From Bacteroidota bacterium (GTDB lineage: Bacteria; Bacteroidota; Bacteroidia; Flavobacteriales_E; Vicingaceae), in assembly GCA_016183805.1 (NCBI GenBank), contig JACPDX010000099.1, positions 1 to 53,951 on the forward strand: a stretch of 53,951 nt of DNA, given 5' to 3'. This document shows, one piece after another, positions 27,501-36,759 of this stretch. How positions within the stretch are numbered: the first letter of the stretch is position 1; the number at the start of each line of letters is the position of its first letter. Both the position numbers and the translations under genes were made by a program. The notes beneath the pieces are model-generated. The model searched no databases, was not told where the DNA came from, and worked only from the letters and a program-made list of their open reading frames with translations.

Positions 27501-27520
27501 ATGGTAAAAAACAGAATTAT

Positions 27521-27528
27521 TACCTTTG
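27521..27528 (+). promoter_or_regulatory. -7 element TACCTTTG of cysD
   Basis: Exact TAnnTTTG match 17 bases before the cysD ATG, directly after the terminator. Confidence 0.7.
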
Positions 27529-27544
27529 ACAACAAATTATTATT

Positions 27545-28450
27545 ATGAAATCGTATAATTTAACCCATTTACAAGAATTAGAAGCTGAGGCCATTTATGT
27601 TTTACGAGAAGTTGCTGCTCAGTTTGAAAACCCTGCGTTGCTTTTTTCGGGAGGAAAAGATTCGATTATTGTTGCACACATGGCAAGAAAAGCGTTTTGG
27701 CCGGCACGAATTCCTTTTCCTTTGGTACATGTAGATACTGGGCACAATTTTCCAGAAACCATTGAATTTAGAGATGATTTTGTAAAAAGGTATGATGCAA
27801 ATCTGGTAGTTGGTTCTGTGCAAAAATCTATCGACGAAGGAAAAGTGGTAGAAGAAAAAGGATTTAATGCCAGTAGAAATGTTTTGCAAACGGTAACCTT
27901 GTTAGATACTATTGAGCAAAATAAATACGATTGTGCAATTGGTGGAGCAAGAAGGGATGAAGAAAAAGCCAGAGCTAAAGAACGTTTTTTCTCACACCGA
28001 GATGAGTTTGGACAATGGGATCCAAAAAATCAACGCCCGGAATTGTGGAATATTTTTAACGGCAGAAAACACTTAGGAGAGCATTTTAGAGTGTTTCCAA
28101 TCAGTAACTGGACGGAAATGGATGTTTGGCAATATATTTTACAAGAAAACATAGAAATTCCTTCGATTTATTTATCTCATGAACGAGAGGTGTTCATTAG
28201 AGATGGAGTTATCATGAGTACTACCGATTTTATTCAACAACGAGATACAGAACCCACTAAAAAAATGATAGTTCGTTTTAGAACTATTGGTGATGCAACT
28301 TGTACTGGAGCTGTGGAGTCGGATGCTGATACGGTTGAAAAAATTATTGAAGAAGTGGCTGCTGCAAGAACCACGGAAAGAGGAACACGATCTGATGATA
28401 AACGCTCTGAAGCAGCCATGGAAGATAGAAAAAAACAAGGATATTTTTAA
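27545..28450 (+). CDS. cysD: sulfate adenylyltransferase subunit 2
   Basis: 301 residues. PP-loop FSGGKDS (34-40) followed by HVDTGHNFPETIEFRD and GGARRDEEKARAKERFFS motifs typical of CysD. With CysN it forms APS from sulfate and ATP. The cysN gene follows 20 bases downstream. No cysC, cysH or sulfite reductase is nearby, so the fate of APS (assimilation or sulfation) cannot be judged from this window. Confidence 0.96.
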   Translation: MKSYNLTHLQELEAEAIYVLREVAAQFENPALLFSGGKDSIIVAHMARKAFWPARIPFPLVHVDTGHNFPETIEFRDDFVKRYDANLVVGSVQKSIDEGKVVEEKGFNASRNVLQTVTLLDTIEQNKYDCAIGGARRDEEKARAKERFFSHRDEFGQWDPKNQRPELWNIFNGRKHLGEHFRVFPISNWTEMDVWQYILQENIEIPSIYLSHEREVFIRDGVIMSTTDFIQQRDTEPTKKMIVRFRTIGDATCTGAVESDADTVEKIIEEVAAARTTERGTRSDDKRSEAAMEDRKKQGYF

Positions 28451-28470
28451 TTGATAATGATAAATTGAAA

Positions 28471-29757
28471 ATGAATAATTCGACAAAAAATCAAACCAAT
28501 TCTTATTTAGACATGGAGTTGCTTCGCTTTTCAACAGCAGGTAGCGTAGATGATGGTAAAAGTACCTTGATAGGAAGATTACTGTACGATTCTAAATCAA
28601 TATTTGCTGACCAATACGAAGCTATTGAAGAATCGAGTAAAAGAAAAGGTGAAACCAGTGTAAATTTGGCATTACTTACTGATGGATTAAGAGCCGAACG
28701 GGAGCAAGGAATTACCATTGATGTTGCTTATCGTTATTTTGCGACACCAAAACGTAAATTTATTATTGCTGATACTCCCGGTCATATTCAATATACGAGA
28801 AATATGGTTACGGGTTCTTCCACTTCTAACTTATCAATTATATTGGTAGATGCCAGAAATGGATTGGTTGAACAAACTTCAAGACATACTTTTATAGCTG
28901 CGTTGTTGGGAATTCCTCACGTGGTATTTTGCATCAATAAGATGGATTTGGTAGATTATTCTGAAGAGGTTTTTTACAACATCAAAAAAGAATTGGAAGC
29001 ATTTTGTTCTAAGTTAGATGTTAAGGATATTCAATTTGTACCGATTTCAGCGTTAAATGGTGATAATGTGGTAAATAAATCGGAAAATATGCCTTGGTAT
29101 CAAGGTTCTACGTTAATGTATTTGTTAGAAAACATCCATATAGGAAGCGATTACAACCACATTGATTGTCGTTTTCCTGTTCAATATGTAATTCGACCAC
29201 AATCAGAAAAATATCATGATTACCGAGGTTATGCGGGAAGAATTGCTGGTGGAGTTTTTAAACCGGGTGATGATGTTGTGGTGTTGCCTTCCGGGTTTAC
29301 ATCAAAAGTAAAAACCATCGATACTTTCAATGGTTCTTTAGATGAAGCATTTACTCCAATGTCAGTTACCATAACCCTTGAAGATGATATTGATATCAGC
29401 AGAGGAGATATGATTGTTAGAGAAAATAACCAGCCTTATGTTAGTCAGGATATAGATGTGATGGTATGTTGGTTTAATCCTAAAAATTTAATCCTTAACG
29501 GTAAATACGCTATAAAACATACCTCAAACGATGTAAGATGTATTGTCAAAGAAGTGAAGTATAAAGTTAATATTAATACTTTACACCGAATTGAAGATGA
29601 TAAAGAAGTAAAAATGAATGATATTGCAAGAATATCATTACGCACGACCAAACCGTTGTTGTACGATAAATATGCTCGAAATAGATTTACCGGAAGTCTT
29701 ATTTTAATTGATGAGGCGACTAACGAAACAGTCGGTGCAGGAATGATAGTAGAGTAA
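28471..29757 (+). CDS. cysN: sulfate adenylyltransferase subunit 1 (GTPase)
   Basis: 428 residues from ATG 28471; an earlier TTG at 28465 is less likely. G1 GSVDDGKST (about 24-32), G3 DTPGH and G4 NKMD are all present, followed by EF-Tu-like beta-barrel domains. GTP hydrolysis drives APS formation by CysD. The length fits CysN alone with no fused CysC kinase domain. A terminator follows at 29786. Confidence 0.96.
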   Translation: MNNSTKNQTNSYLDMELLRFSTAGSVDDGKSTLIGRLLYDSKSIFADQYEAIEESSKRKGETSVNLALLTDGLRAEREQGITIDVAYRYFATPKRKFIIADTPGHIQYTRNMVTGSSTSNLSIILVDARNGLVEQTSRHTFIAALLGIPHVVFCINKMDLVDYSEEVFYNIKKELEAFCSKLDVKDIQFVPISALNGDNVVNKSENMPWYQGSTLMYLLENIHIGSDYNHIDCRFPVQYVIRPQSEKYHDYRGYAGRIAGGVFKPGDDVVVLPSGFTSKVKTIDTFNGSLDEAFTPMSVTITLEDDIDISRGDMIVRENNQPYVSQDIDVMVCWFNPKNLILNGKYAIKHTSNDVRCIVKEVKYKVNINTLHRIEDDKEVKMNDIARISLRTTKPLLYDKYARNRFTGSLILIDEATNETVGAGMIVE

Positions 29758-29785
29758 TTCTGGTTATATTTTTTTTAAAATCTTA

Positions 29786-29816
29786 AATCTTAACTCGTAA
29801 TGGGTTAAGATTTTTT
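29786..29816 (+). terminator. intrinsic terminator after cysN
   Basis: AATCTTAAC and GTTAAGATT form a perfect 9-bp stem with a 9-nt loop, followed by TTTTGTTTTT. Confidence 0.8.
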
Positions 29817-29845
29817 GTTTTTGGTTTAAAAACATCCTTTTTTCA

Positions 29846-29853
29846 TATCTTTG
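29846..29853 (+). promoter_or_regulatory. -7 element TATCTTTG of the fused E1 gene
   Basis: Exact match, with a TTTG (-33) at 29820-29823, 22 bases upstream. The implied transcription start near 29859 excludes the upstream TTG (29858) and supports ATG 29876. Confidence 0.7.
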
Positions 29854-29875
29854 TTACTTGTCTTTAACAATTTTT

Positions 29876-31969
29876 ATGGTCGAAACAATCGAGAAAAGTG
29901 TGAGAAAAGAGCAAGTGGTGTCAAAAGAAATTGCATTAGAGGCATTTCGATTAATGGCTATAGCTAAGTCGTTGACTGAATTGTACGAAGAAAATAAAGA
30001 AGTTACAGCTAAATATGTTCATGCAACATCTCGTGGTCATGAAGCTATTCAAATTGCAACGGGTTTACAATTAAAACCACAAGATTTTGTTTTTCCATAT
30101 TATCGTGACGACAGCATTTTGTTGTCGATTGGAATGACTCCTTTTCAGCTAATGCTTCAAGTTTTAGCCAAACGAAACGATCCATTTTCAGGCGGCAGAA
30201 CATATTATTCGCATCCAAGTTTAAATGACGCTGATAAACCAAAAATTCCACATCAATCATCAGCCACAGGAATGCAAGCTATTCCAGCAACTGGTGTGGC
30301 TATGGGGATTCAATACAAAGAAAAAATTGGTATTGCTGAAGATTACAAAGGAGAAAACCCGGTAGTGGTTTGTAGTTTAGGCGATGCCTCGTGCACCGAA
30401 GGAGAAGTTTCGGAAGCATTTCAAATGGCAGTTTTAAAACAAATGCCCATCATTTATTTGGTACAAGATAACGAATGGGATATTTCCGCAACAGCTAAAG
30501 AAACCAGAGCTCAGGATATTACGTACTTTGCAAGAGGTTTTAAAGGTTTGGAAGTTAGAACCATTGATGGGAGTGATTTTATCGAATCGTATTCAATCCT
30601 AAAAGAAGTGATTGATTTGGTTCGAAAAGAACGACGACCATTTTTAGTTCATGCTAAAGTTCCTTTACTTAACCATCATACTTCTGGTGTTCGTAAAGAG
30701 TGGTATCGTGATGATTTAGCCGAAGCTGCTAGTAGAGACCCATTCCCAAAACTAAAATCGAATTTAATAGAGTTAGGAGTTGAAGAAGCTCAGATAGTCG
30801 AAATAGAAAATAAAGCAAAAGAATTGGTTGATAATGATTATCAATTGGCATTAGCTGAAGAAGACCCACGACCTGAAGATTTAACCTTACATCATTTTGC
30901 CCCAACCCCAATTACCGAAGAAAAAGGAGAGCGTGAACCCAAAGGTAAAGAGAAAACGGTAATGGTCGATTCTGCACTTTTTGCAGTGCGTGAGTTAATG
31001 ACCAAACACAAAGAATGTTTGATGTACGGGCAAGATGTTGGAGGTCGTTTAGGAGGAGTTTTCCGTGAAGCAGCAACGTTGGCTCAACAATTTGGTGATG
31101 ATAGAGTTTTTAACACACCCATACAAGAAGCTTTTATAGTGGGTAGCACAGTTGGTATGGCTGCGGTAGGATTGAGACCAATTGTTGAGGTACAGTTTGC
31201 AGATTACATTTGGCCGGGATTGAATCAATTGTTTACAGAGGTGAGCCGTTCGTATTATCTCTCCAACGGAAAATGGCCTGCGAGTATGATATTAAGAGTG
31301 CCGATTGGAGCTTATGGTTCCGGTGGACCTTATCACTCTTCAAGTGTGGAATCGGTGGTAACACAAATTCGTGGTGTAAAAGTGGCTTATCCTTCAACGG
31401 GTGCCGATTTAAAAGGTTTGTTAAAGTCGGCTTATTATGACCCAAACCCTGTGGTGATTTTTGAACACAAAGGATTGTATTGGAGTAAAATTAAAGGTAC
31501 AGAAGGAGCCAAAACTGTTGAGCCTGACGAAGATTATGTGATTCCTTTTGGAAAAGCCAGAACAGTGATTGAAGCTGATGCGGACAAAATTGAAGCAGGG
31601 GAAAGTGCTGTAATTATTACTTACGGTAGAGGCGTTTATTGGAGTTTAGAAGCTGCCAAACAGTTTAAAGGACAAATCGAAATTATAGATTTAAGAACAC
31701 TAAATCCGATTGATGAAGAAGCGATGTACAACGCTACAAAAAAACACAACAGAGTGCTATTGGTTACCGAAGAATCGGTAGAAAATAGTTTTACTTTAGG
31801 TTTGGCTGCTCGAATTCAAAAAAAATGCTTTAAATATTTAGATGCACCTATCGAATTGGTGGGTTCAATTGATACGCCGGCAATTCCTTTAAACTCCATT
31901 TTAGAAGCAACCTTATTGCCTAATGCCGATAAAGTGGCAAAAGCTATCGGGAATTTGTTGGATTATTAG
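29876..31969 (+). CDS. alpha-keto acid dehydrogenase E1, fused alpha and beta subunits
   Basis: 697 residues. The N-terminal half is E1-alpha-like with thiamine diphosphate motif GDASCTEGEVSEAF ending in the NEWD stretch. From about residue 360 the E1-beta-like transketolase domain follows (YGQDVGGRLGGVFREA, EVQFADYIWPGLNQL, PIGAYGSGGPYHSSS). The alpha-beta fusion in one chain is common in Bacteroidota. It decarboxylates branched-chain keto acids or a related substrate on behalf of an E2/E3 complex encoded elsewhere. Start chosen at ATG 29876 from the promoter position. Confidence 0.9.
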   Translation: MVETIEKSVRKEQVVSKEIALEAFRLMAIAKSLTELYEENKEVTAKYVHATSRGHEAIQIATGLQLKPQDFVFPYYRDDSILLSIGMTPFQLMLQVLAKRNDPFSGGRTYYSHPSLNDADKPKIPHQSSATGMQAIPATGVAMGIQYKEKIGIAEDYKGENPVVVCSLGDASCTEGEVSEAFQMAVLKQMPIIYLVQDNEWDISATAKETRAQDITYFARGFKGLEVRTIDGSDFIESYSILKEVIDLVRKERRPFLVHAKVPLLNHHTSGVRKEWYRDDLAEAASRDPFPKLKSNLIELGVEEAQIVEIENKAKELVDNDYQLALAEEDPRPEDLTLHHFAPTPITEEKGEREPKGKEKTVMVDSALFAVRELMTKHKECLMYGQDVGGRLGGVFREAATLAQQFGDDRVFNTPIQEAFIVGSTVGMAAVGLRPIVEVQFADYIWPGLNQLFTEVSRSYYLSNGKWPASMILRVPIGAYGSGGPYHSSSVESVVTQIRGVKVAYPSTGADLKGLLKSAYYDPNPVVIFEHKGLYWSKIKGTEGAKTVEPDEDYVIPFGKARTVIEADADKIEAGESAVIITYGRGVYWSLEAAKQFKGQIEIIDLRTLNPIDEEAMYNATKKHNRVLLVTEESVENSFTLGLAARIQKKCFKYLDAPIELVGSIDTPAIPLNSILEATLLPNADKVAKAIGNLLDY

Positions 31970-32003
31970 TTTATTGAATTCCTTTGGAATTAAAATATAA
32001 GTC

Positions 32004-32558
32004 ATGAAAACCAAGGTATTATCAGTTATTATCATTGCTCTTTTTAGCATTGGTAAGTTTAATGCTCAAACTCAAAAAGTTGATATCTTAAAAAGTAAAT
32101 TGAACTGGCAAGGTTCACCTGATATTGCAGGTCACAACGGTACCATTTCAATTAAAGAGGGTTTTATCGAATTAAAAAACGGTAAAATAATTGGTGGAGA
32201 AATTCTGCTAAACATGAATGAAATTTCTATTTTAGATGCTGAAGATAAAGAACAAGAAAAAAGTGTTCTTCATGAAATAAAAGATGCCAAATTTTTTAAT
32301 GTAACATCATTTCCAACAGCTAAGTTTAAAATTACCTCTTATGCTAATGATTTGTTGACTGGTGATTTGACCATTGTTGGCATAACAAAACCCATAGAAT
32401 TTAAGGCTACTACAACAAAAATTGGTAAAAAATTAATAGTAGAAACCGTTAAATTTACTGTCGATTTACAAAACTGGGGATTAAAATTTAGCAAGTGGTT
32501 TACTAGCAATAAATTAGATAATGCTTTAAGCATCCAAGTTCATATGGAAACCTTATAA
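32004..32558 (+). CDS. YceI family protein
   Basis: 184 residues with an N-terminal signal peptide (MKTKVLSVIIIALFSIGKFNAQ). The lipocalin-like YceI fold is seen in LNWQGSPDIAGHNGTI, LKNGKIIGGEILLNM, FPTAKFKITS and GDLTIVGITKPIEF. Such periplasmic proteins bind polyisoprenoids or other amphiphiles. The aldehyde dehydrogenase gene follows with a 2-base gap. Confidence 0.92.
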   Translation: MKTKVLSVIIIALFSIGKFNAQTQKVDILKSKLNWQGSPDIAGHNGTISIKEGFIELKNGKIIGGEILLNMNEISILDAEDKEQEKSVLHEIKDAKFFNVTSFPTAKFKITSYANDLLTGDLTIVGITKPIEFKATTTKIGKKLIVETVKFTVDLQNWGLKFSKWFTSNKLDNALSIQVHMETL

Positions 32559-32560
32559 TT

Positions 32561-33940
32561 ATGTTAAAAGTTTATTCGCCTTTCGATAATTCGTTGCTAA
32601 AAGAAATTCCGTTCAACAATGCTACCGATGTAGAACATGCTTTAGCAAAAGCAACTTTATTAAATAAACAAAACCCTCAAGGATTGCCAGCTTATCAACG
32701 CATTGAAATTCTTGAAAAACTTGCTTTTTTAATTTCAGAAAGACAAGAAGAATTAACCAAATTGGCAACTCAGGAAGGAGGAAAGCCAAATCAGGATTCG
32801 AAAGTAGAAATTATAAGAGCCATCAACGGGGTAAAGATTGCTGCTCAAACCATCAATCAAATTCATGGCGAAGAAATTCCGATGGGATTAACTCCGGCTT
32901 CTGCTAATCGAATAGCATTTACCACCAAAGAACCAATCGGTGTTGTGGTGGCTATAAGTGCATTTAATCATCCATTTAATTTAATTGTGCACCAAGTGGC
33001 TACGGCTGTGGCTGCAGGTTGTCCGGTAATTGTAAAACCGGCTTTAACAACGCCTCTTTCATGCATTGAGTTTATCAATTTATTGAAAGAAGCTGGTTTA
33101 CCCGAAAATTGGGCTCAAGTTTTAATTTGTGAGGATGTTTTGGCTGAGAGGCTAGCAACAGATAGCAGGGTTGCTTATTTAACTTTTATAGGTTCTGCAA
33201 AGGTAGGTTGGCATTTGCGAAACAAAATTGCTCCCGGAACTCGAATAGCTTTAGAACATGGCGGAGTAGCCCCTGTTATAGTGGAAGAAGATGCTGATTT
33301 GAAAGAATTGATTCCAGCTATTATTAAAGGCGGGTTTTACCATGCAGGACAGGTTTGTGTTTCGGTTCAACGCGTTTTTGTACACGAAAAAATACTTGCT
33401 GATGTTGCTGAAAATTTGGTTGTTGAAGCAAAGAAATTAATAACCGGAAATCCTTTGGATGAAAAAACACAAGTTGGTCCACTCATTTTACTCAAGGAAT
33501 TGGACAGAATAGAATATTGGGTTAATGAAGCTGTTAGCGAAGGAGCTAAATTGTTGTGTGGTGGAAAACGAATTTTTACTACTTGTTACGAACCTACTAT
33601 TTTGTTGAACCCAAACAAAAATTCTAAAGTTTCTACCCAAGAAATTTTTGGTCCGGTAATTTGTTTGTACGGATATACTGAAACTAGAGAAGCGATAGAA
33701 CAAGCTAATGCTTTGCCTTTTGCCTTTCAAGCAGCAGTCTTTACCGCAACTATTGATAAGGCTTTTTTTATAACCAAACAATTAAACGCTGCTGCGGTAA
33801 TGGTAAACGACCACACCGCTTTTCGTGTAGATTGGATGCCTTTTGGCGGACGAAATGTTTCTGGTATTGGAGTAGGTGGTATCCAATACACGATAAATGA
33901 AATGTTACAAGATAAGTTGGTGGTAATTAAGACTAAATAA
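32561..33940 (+). CDS. aldehyde dehydrogenase family protein
   Basis: 459 residues. Catalytic residues are N136 (ISAFNHPFN), E232 in ALEHGGVAP (in place of the usual ELGG) and C266 (AGQVCVSVQR). It is slightly shorter than most ALDHs (about 480-500). It oxidises an unidentified aldehyde with NAD(P). Its 3' end overlaps by eight bases that of the convergent saccharopine dehydrogenase-like gene, which raises the possibility of an aminoadipate-semialdehyde substrate (weak inference). Confidence 0.9.
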   Translation: MLKVYSPFDNSLLKEIPFNNATDVEHALAKATLLNKQNPQGLPAYQRIEILEKLAFLISERQEELTKLATQEGGKPNQDSKVEIIRAINGVKIAAQTINQIHGEEIPMGLTPASANRIAFTTKEPIGVVVAISAFNHPFNLIVHQVATAVAAGCPVIVKPALTTPLSCIEFINLLKEAGLPENWAQVLICEDVLAERLATDSRVAYLTFIGSAKVGWHLRNKIAPGTRIALEHGGVAPVIVEEDADLKELIPAIIKGGFYHAGQVCVSVQRVFVHEKILADVAENLVVEAKKLITGNPLDEKTQVGPLILLKELDRIEYWVNEAVSEGAKLLCGGKRIFTTCYEPTILLNPNKNSKVSTQEIFGPVICLYGYTETREAIEQANALPFAFQAAVFTATIDKAFFITKQLNAAAVMVNDHTAFRVDWMPFGGRNVSGIGVGGIQYTINEMLQDKLVVIKTK

Positions 33941-35066
33941 TAGTTCTAGTATAAACCACTCCTCTTTCTTCCAAATACTTGATAAAATAGTTAAAACAAG
34001 CTTCATGTTTTCCAACCAACTCGGGAGGAAAAACTCCTTTTTCTTGAAACAAACCTTCTAAAAATAGATTGGCAGCAGCAGTTGCCGTGTAGCCTGTTGT
34101 TCGTGCCATTGATGAGGTATTAGTCGTAGGATTGTACTCGTCGTATAAATTGTAAACTATGGTTTCTTCTTTTCCTTGTGGATTGATGCCTTTTACAGTA
34201 ACTCGCATTACGGTTAGTTCTTCTTCGGTTTCACCCAATTTCCATTCGTTAAACAACACTCTGCTGGTAAAATCTAAAGGAGCAATTTTTTGTCCGTTAA
34301 CCTCAATGGCTTCGGTGTTAAAAAAGCCACTTTCTTTCAACACTTTTACGTATTCAACATGCCCGGGATAACGTAAGGTTTTCTCTTTCATATTTTTGAT
34401 GTGCGGCATCGTAAAAATGATGGAACGTAAACCATCACTATTAAACGATTCTAAGGTGCCTACTTTATCAAATTCAATGTATTCGCAATCGGTTAAAGCT
34501 TCTTTTACCACCACATGTCCATTCTCAACATATCTTGCTGGGCGGGTGTATTCTTCAATTACATCCATTGGGGAGAAGGGTGCTTTGTAGCAAAATGGCC
34601 ATTTTTTTACCTTTGGCAAACCGCCCACTAAACATTCAAAAAAGTTTAGTTTCAGTTTTTCGTTGTAATAACCCAAAATAATGTTATCCATACCCGGAGC
34701 AACACCACAGTCAACTATTGCAGTTACATTTTTTTGTTTGGCTAAAGCATCTAAATCCAATGAGTTTTCCGGGAAAAAAGAAATGTCGATTACATTTTTC
34801 TCGGCCTCAATAATTGCTCTTAAGGTATTAAAACCCAAAAATCCGGGAACTGCACAAACTACCAAGTCGTAATTTTTTATGGTTGACTGAAGGAGTTTAG
34901 TGTTGGTTACATCAAGTACAAAAGTTGATAAACTATTACATTTTGCTTTTACTTTATCTAATACTTGCTGACTTCTGTCGGTTAACATTACTTGGTGTTT
35001 TTTAGCTAAATCAATAGCCATTGCACTTCCAACCATTCCCGAACCTAAAACAATTATTTTACTCAT
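33933..35066 (-). CDS. saccharopine dehydrogenase family protein
   Basis: 377 residues. N-terminal Rossmann motif LGSGMVGSAMAIDLAKKH, then VDCGVAPGMDNIILGYY and FSPMDVIEEYTRPAR, a typical saccharopine dehydrogenase-like core. In Bacteroidota such proteins act in lysine catabolism or carboxynorspermidine-type reactions; the exact activity is not settled by sequence. It is convergent with the ALDH gene. The tRNA-Ala and its terminator lie just upstream on the same strand. Confidence 0.88.
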   Translation of the reverse strand: MSKIIVLGSGMVGSAMAIDLAKKHQVMLTDRSQQVLDKVKAKCNSLSTFVLDVTNTKLLQSTIKNYDLVVCAVPGFLGFNTLRAIIEAEKNVIDISFFPENSLDLDALAKQKNVTAIVDCGVAPGMDNIILGYYNEKLKLNFFECLVGGLPKVKKWPFCYKAPFSPMDVIEEYTRPARYVENGHVVVKEALTDCEYIEFDKVGTLESFNSDGLRSIIFTMPHIKNMKEKTLRYPGHVEYVKVLKESGFFNTEAIEVNGQKIAPLDFTSRVLFNEWKLGETEEELTVMRVTVKGINPQGKEETIVYNLYDEYNPTTNTSSMARTTGYTATAAANLFLEGLFQEKGVFPPELVGKHEACFNYFIKYLEERGVVYTRTII

Positions 35067-35095
35067 ATCGTGTGAATTTTTTTTGTGAAAATAAA

Positions 35096-35128
35096 CAAAA
35101 AAAAGCTTTAGAAAAATCTAAAGCTTTT
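35096..35128 (-). terminator. terminator of tRNA-Ala
   Basis: AAAAGCTTTAGA (35101-35112) and TCTAAAGCTTTT (35117-35128) form a perfect 12-bp stem with a 4-nt loop. An A-run at 35096-35104 gives a U-tract on the minus strand. Confidence 0.85.
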
Positions 35129-35129
35129 G

Positions 35130-35203
35130 TGGAGAATATCGGAATCGAACCGACCACCTCTTGCCTGCCAGGCAAGCGCTCTAGCCAAATGAGCTAATTC
35201 CCC
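35130..35203 (-). tRNA. tRNA-Ala (anticodon GGC)
   Basis: 74 nt. Acceptor GGGGAAT pairs with ATTCTCC (one G-T), discriminator A at 35130. D arm is TTAGCTCATTTGGCTAGAGC. The anticodon stem CTTGC/GCAAG encloses CTGGCAG with anticodon GGC. The T arm contains GGTTCGATTCC. The CCA end is not encoded. Confidence 0.96.
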
Positions 35204-35293
35204 AAGTTATTATAATGAATAATAGGAGCAAAGATAAAAAAAATAATAGAGAATTGTTAATATAAGAAACTAAACTTCATTTTTTAAACAAGT

Positions 35294-36043
35294 TTACTTT
35301 CCACCATTTAATCTTAAATCGTTGATGCAATTATTGTCAAGTTCTGGAATGTTTCCTCCAATTAAATTACCAATGATATCAGAAGTTTCAACTTTGTAAT
35401 ACATCAAGCAATTTTCGTCTGTACAATGGTGACCATGAGTTAAATCTTGATGATTATTGAGCATTTTTGAGCCATTATTTACCAAGCCTAAAAGATGTCC
35501 AAACTCGTGATTCATTATGGTGGTTTCAAGAACTTCTTGTGTAGGTTGAGCCAATCCACCCGAATAATCTACAATAGTTTTTTCAAAAATAGCGGCAGAT
35601 GTTGCTCCATAAGCTATACCTAAAATTTTTGTATTCTCAGTATCCTCAATGTATCCACCGTCGGCAAAGAAAATGTAGGCAGTCAATATTTTATTAGTTG
35701 ATTTGTATTGTCTGTTAAGTTTTTCAAGATATCGAATATCGGTTAATGAATAAGATGTCCGACCTTGAGATGTTAGGCTGCTTGTAACTATTGTTATTCC
35801 GTCAGGTTTATTTAAACGAGCAGATAAAAAATTCTTTAGATTGTCTAACGATTCTTGAGTGGGGCTATAACCTTCTATATATTTTACCTCAATAATTAGT
35901 GATGTATAGTTATCGGCTGCCAAAAAGCTTTGAGGAGTAATAAGTTGTGATGAAGAGTTGGTGTTATCGTCTTTTTTACATCCTGTAATAATGGTCGTTA
36001 GAGTTAAAACTACTATTAGACCTAAGTTTACTATTATTTTCAT
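35294..36043 (-). CDS. lipoprotein zinc metalloprotease, metzincin-like
   Basis: 249 residues. Lipobox TIITGC with lipidated C22 predicts an envelope lipoprotein. The catalytic motif HEFGHLLGLVN starts at H179 (E180, H183, G186); the position of the third zinc ligand of HExxHxxGxxH is Asn. A Met-turn-like CLMYY lies at about 212-216 and nearby His residues (NNHQD, HGHHC) could supply the ligand. Such proteins are called membrane metalloproteases in Bacteroidota. The gene is 47 bases downstream of the barrel-like gene and is probably co-transcribed with it from the sigma-54-like promoter at 36659. Confidence 0.85.
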   Translation of the reverse strand: MKIIVNLGLIVVLTLTTIITGCKKDDNTNSSSQLITPQSFLAADNYTSLIIEVKYIEGYSPTQESLDNLKNFLSARLNKPDGITIVTSSLTSQGRTSYSLTDIRYLEKLNRQYKSTNKILTAYIFFADGGYIEDTENTKILGIAYGATSAAIFEKTIVDYSGGLAQPTQEVLETTIMNHEFGHLLGLVNNGSKMLNNHQDLTHGHHCTDENCLMYYKVETSDIIGNLIGGNIPELDNNCINDLRLNGGK

Positions 36044-36090
36044 GGCTATTCTTTGTAGTTATCATTAATATGTTTTTTAATCCGATTTTA

Positions 36091-36627
36091 TTAAAAAGTT
36101 ACCTTAATTCCTAAACCCGGATCAAGCGATATCCATACACCTCCTCTCGAAATAACTTCTATAAATGGTTTCATGTCTAAACTCAATGCAAACGGAATAG
36201 CCTGAATTTTATATTCAATGCCTATCAATCCATCGATTCCTAAGCCGACGCTTCCATCATGATATTTATCATAACGCCCGTTTCTGTAGTAATATACAGT
36301 TCGACTTGTTTCAAAGGCAACGTGCCCACCTGCACCATAATACCAATTCAATCCGCTAACATTAAATGCAGGGGTATATTTTTCAAACAGTATGGTAGTA
36401 CTGAGTCCATGACTCCAGATACCAACAATTCCTTCAAGTGCGGTGTTGCTACCAATAAATCGTTTAATGGTTAACCCTGATGTTTCTCCGGCTCGTAATC
36501 CTATAGCGGTTTTGTAGCTCGAAGTGTTTATTGCTAAAGAAGGTGCTTTATCATTATCTTGAGCATTTACATTAAAAACACATACTAAAATGGTTGCTAA
36601 TGTTAATATCATTTTTGTTGTTTTCAT
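36091..36627 (-). CDS. secreted beta-barrel-like protein, first gene of a sigma-54-like unit
   Basis: 178 residues from ATG 36627, which gives a clean signal peptide (MKTTKMILTLATILVCVFNVNAQ); a longer frame from 36663 lacks one and would overlap the promoter region. The mature protein has Gly/aromatic beta-strands (AIGLRAGETSGLTIKRFIG, LNWYYGAGGHVAFE) and ends LGIKVTF, like a small outer-membrane barrel. No named family recognised. Upstream lie an AGGCACG -24-like element and the 15-base palindrome shared with two other local promoters. Confidence 0.82.
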   Translation of the reverse strand: MKTTKMILTLATILVCVFNVNAQDNDKAPSLAINTSSYKTAIGLRAGETSGLTIKRFIGSNTALEGIVGIWSHGLSTTILFEKYTPAFNVSGLNWYYGAGGHVAFETSRTVYYYRNGRYDKYHDGSVGLGIDGLIGIEYKIQAIPFALSLDMKPFIEVISRGGVWISLDPGLGIKVTF

Positions 36628-36658
36628 GACTTTAATTTTTTGGTTCGTTAAACAATAT

Positions 36659-36672
36659 TCCAAATACGTGCC
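36659..36672 (-). promoter_or_regulatory. sigma-54-like -24/-12 element (GGCACG-N8-GA)
   Basis: On the minus strand GG lies at 36672-36671 and, after ten bases (CACGTATTTG), GA at 36660-36659. The -24 half is a perfect GGCACG; the -12 half is degenerate. It is 32 bases before ATG 36627. Confidence 0.6.
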
Positions 36673-36732
36673 TATGATAACAATTTAATTTAATTTATTG
36701 ATAATTAAATATTTACGATAAATTATTGTGTG

Positions 36733-36744
36733 TGAAATTTTTCA
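36733..36744. promoter_or_regulatory. secondary palindrome TGAAA-TT-TTTCA
   Basis: Perfect inverted repeat with the same half-site (TTTCA/TGAAA) as the 15-base palindrome 16 bases away. Confidence 0.4.
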
Positions 36745-36759
36745 TAATTGAAATATTTT

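Noticed and set aside
27501-27544. Riboswitch upstream of cysD
   Set aside because: Only 44 bases separate the terminator from the start codon, too short for a known aptamer.
29858-29875. TTG start for the fused E1 gene
   Set aside because: It coincides with the expected transcription start given the -7 element at 29846; ATG 29876 fits better.
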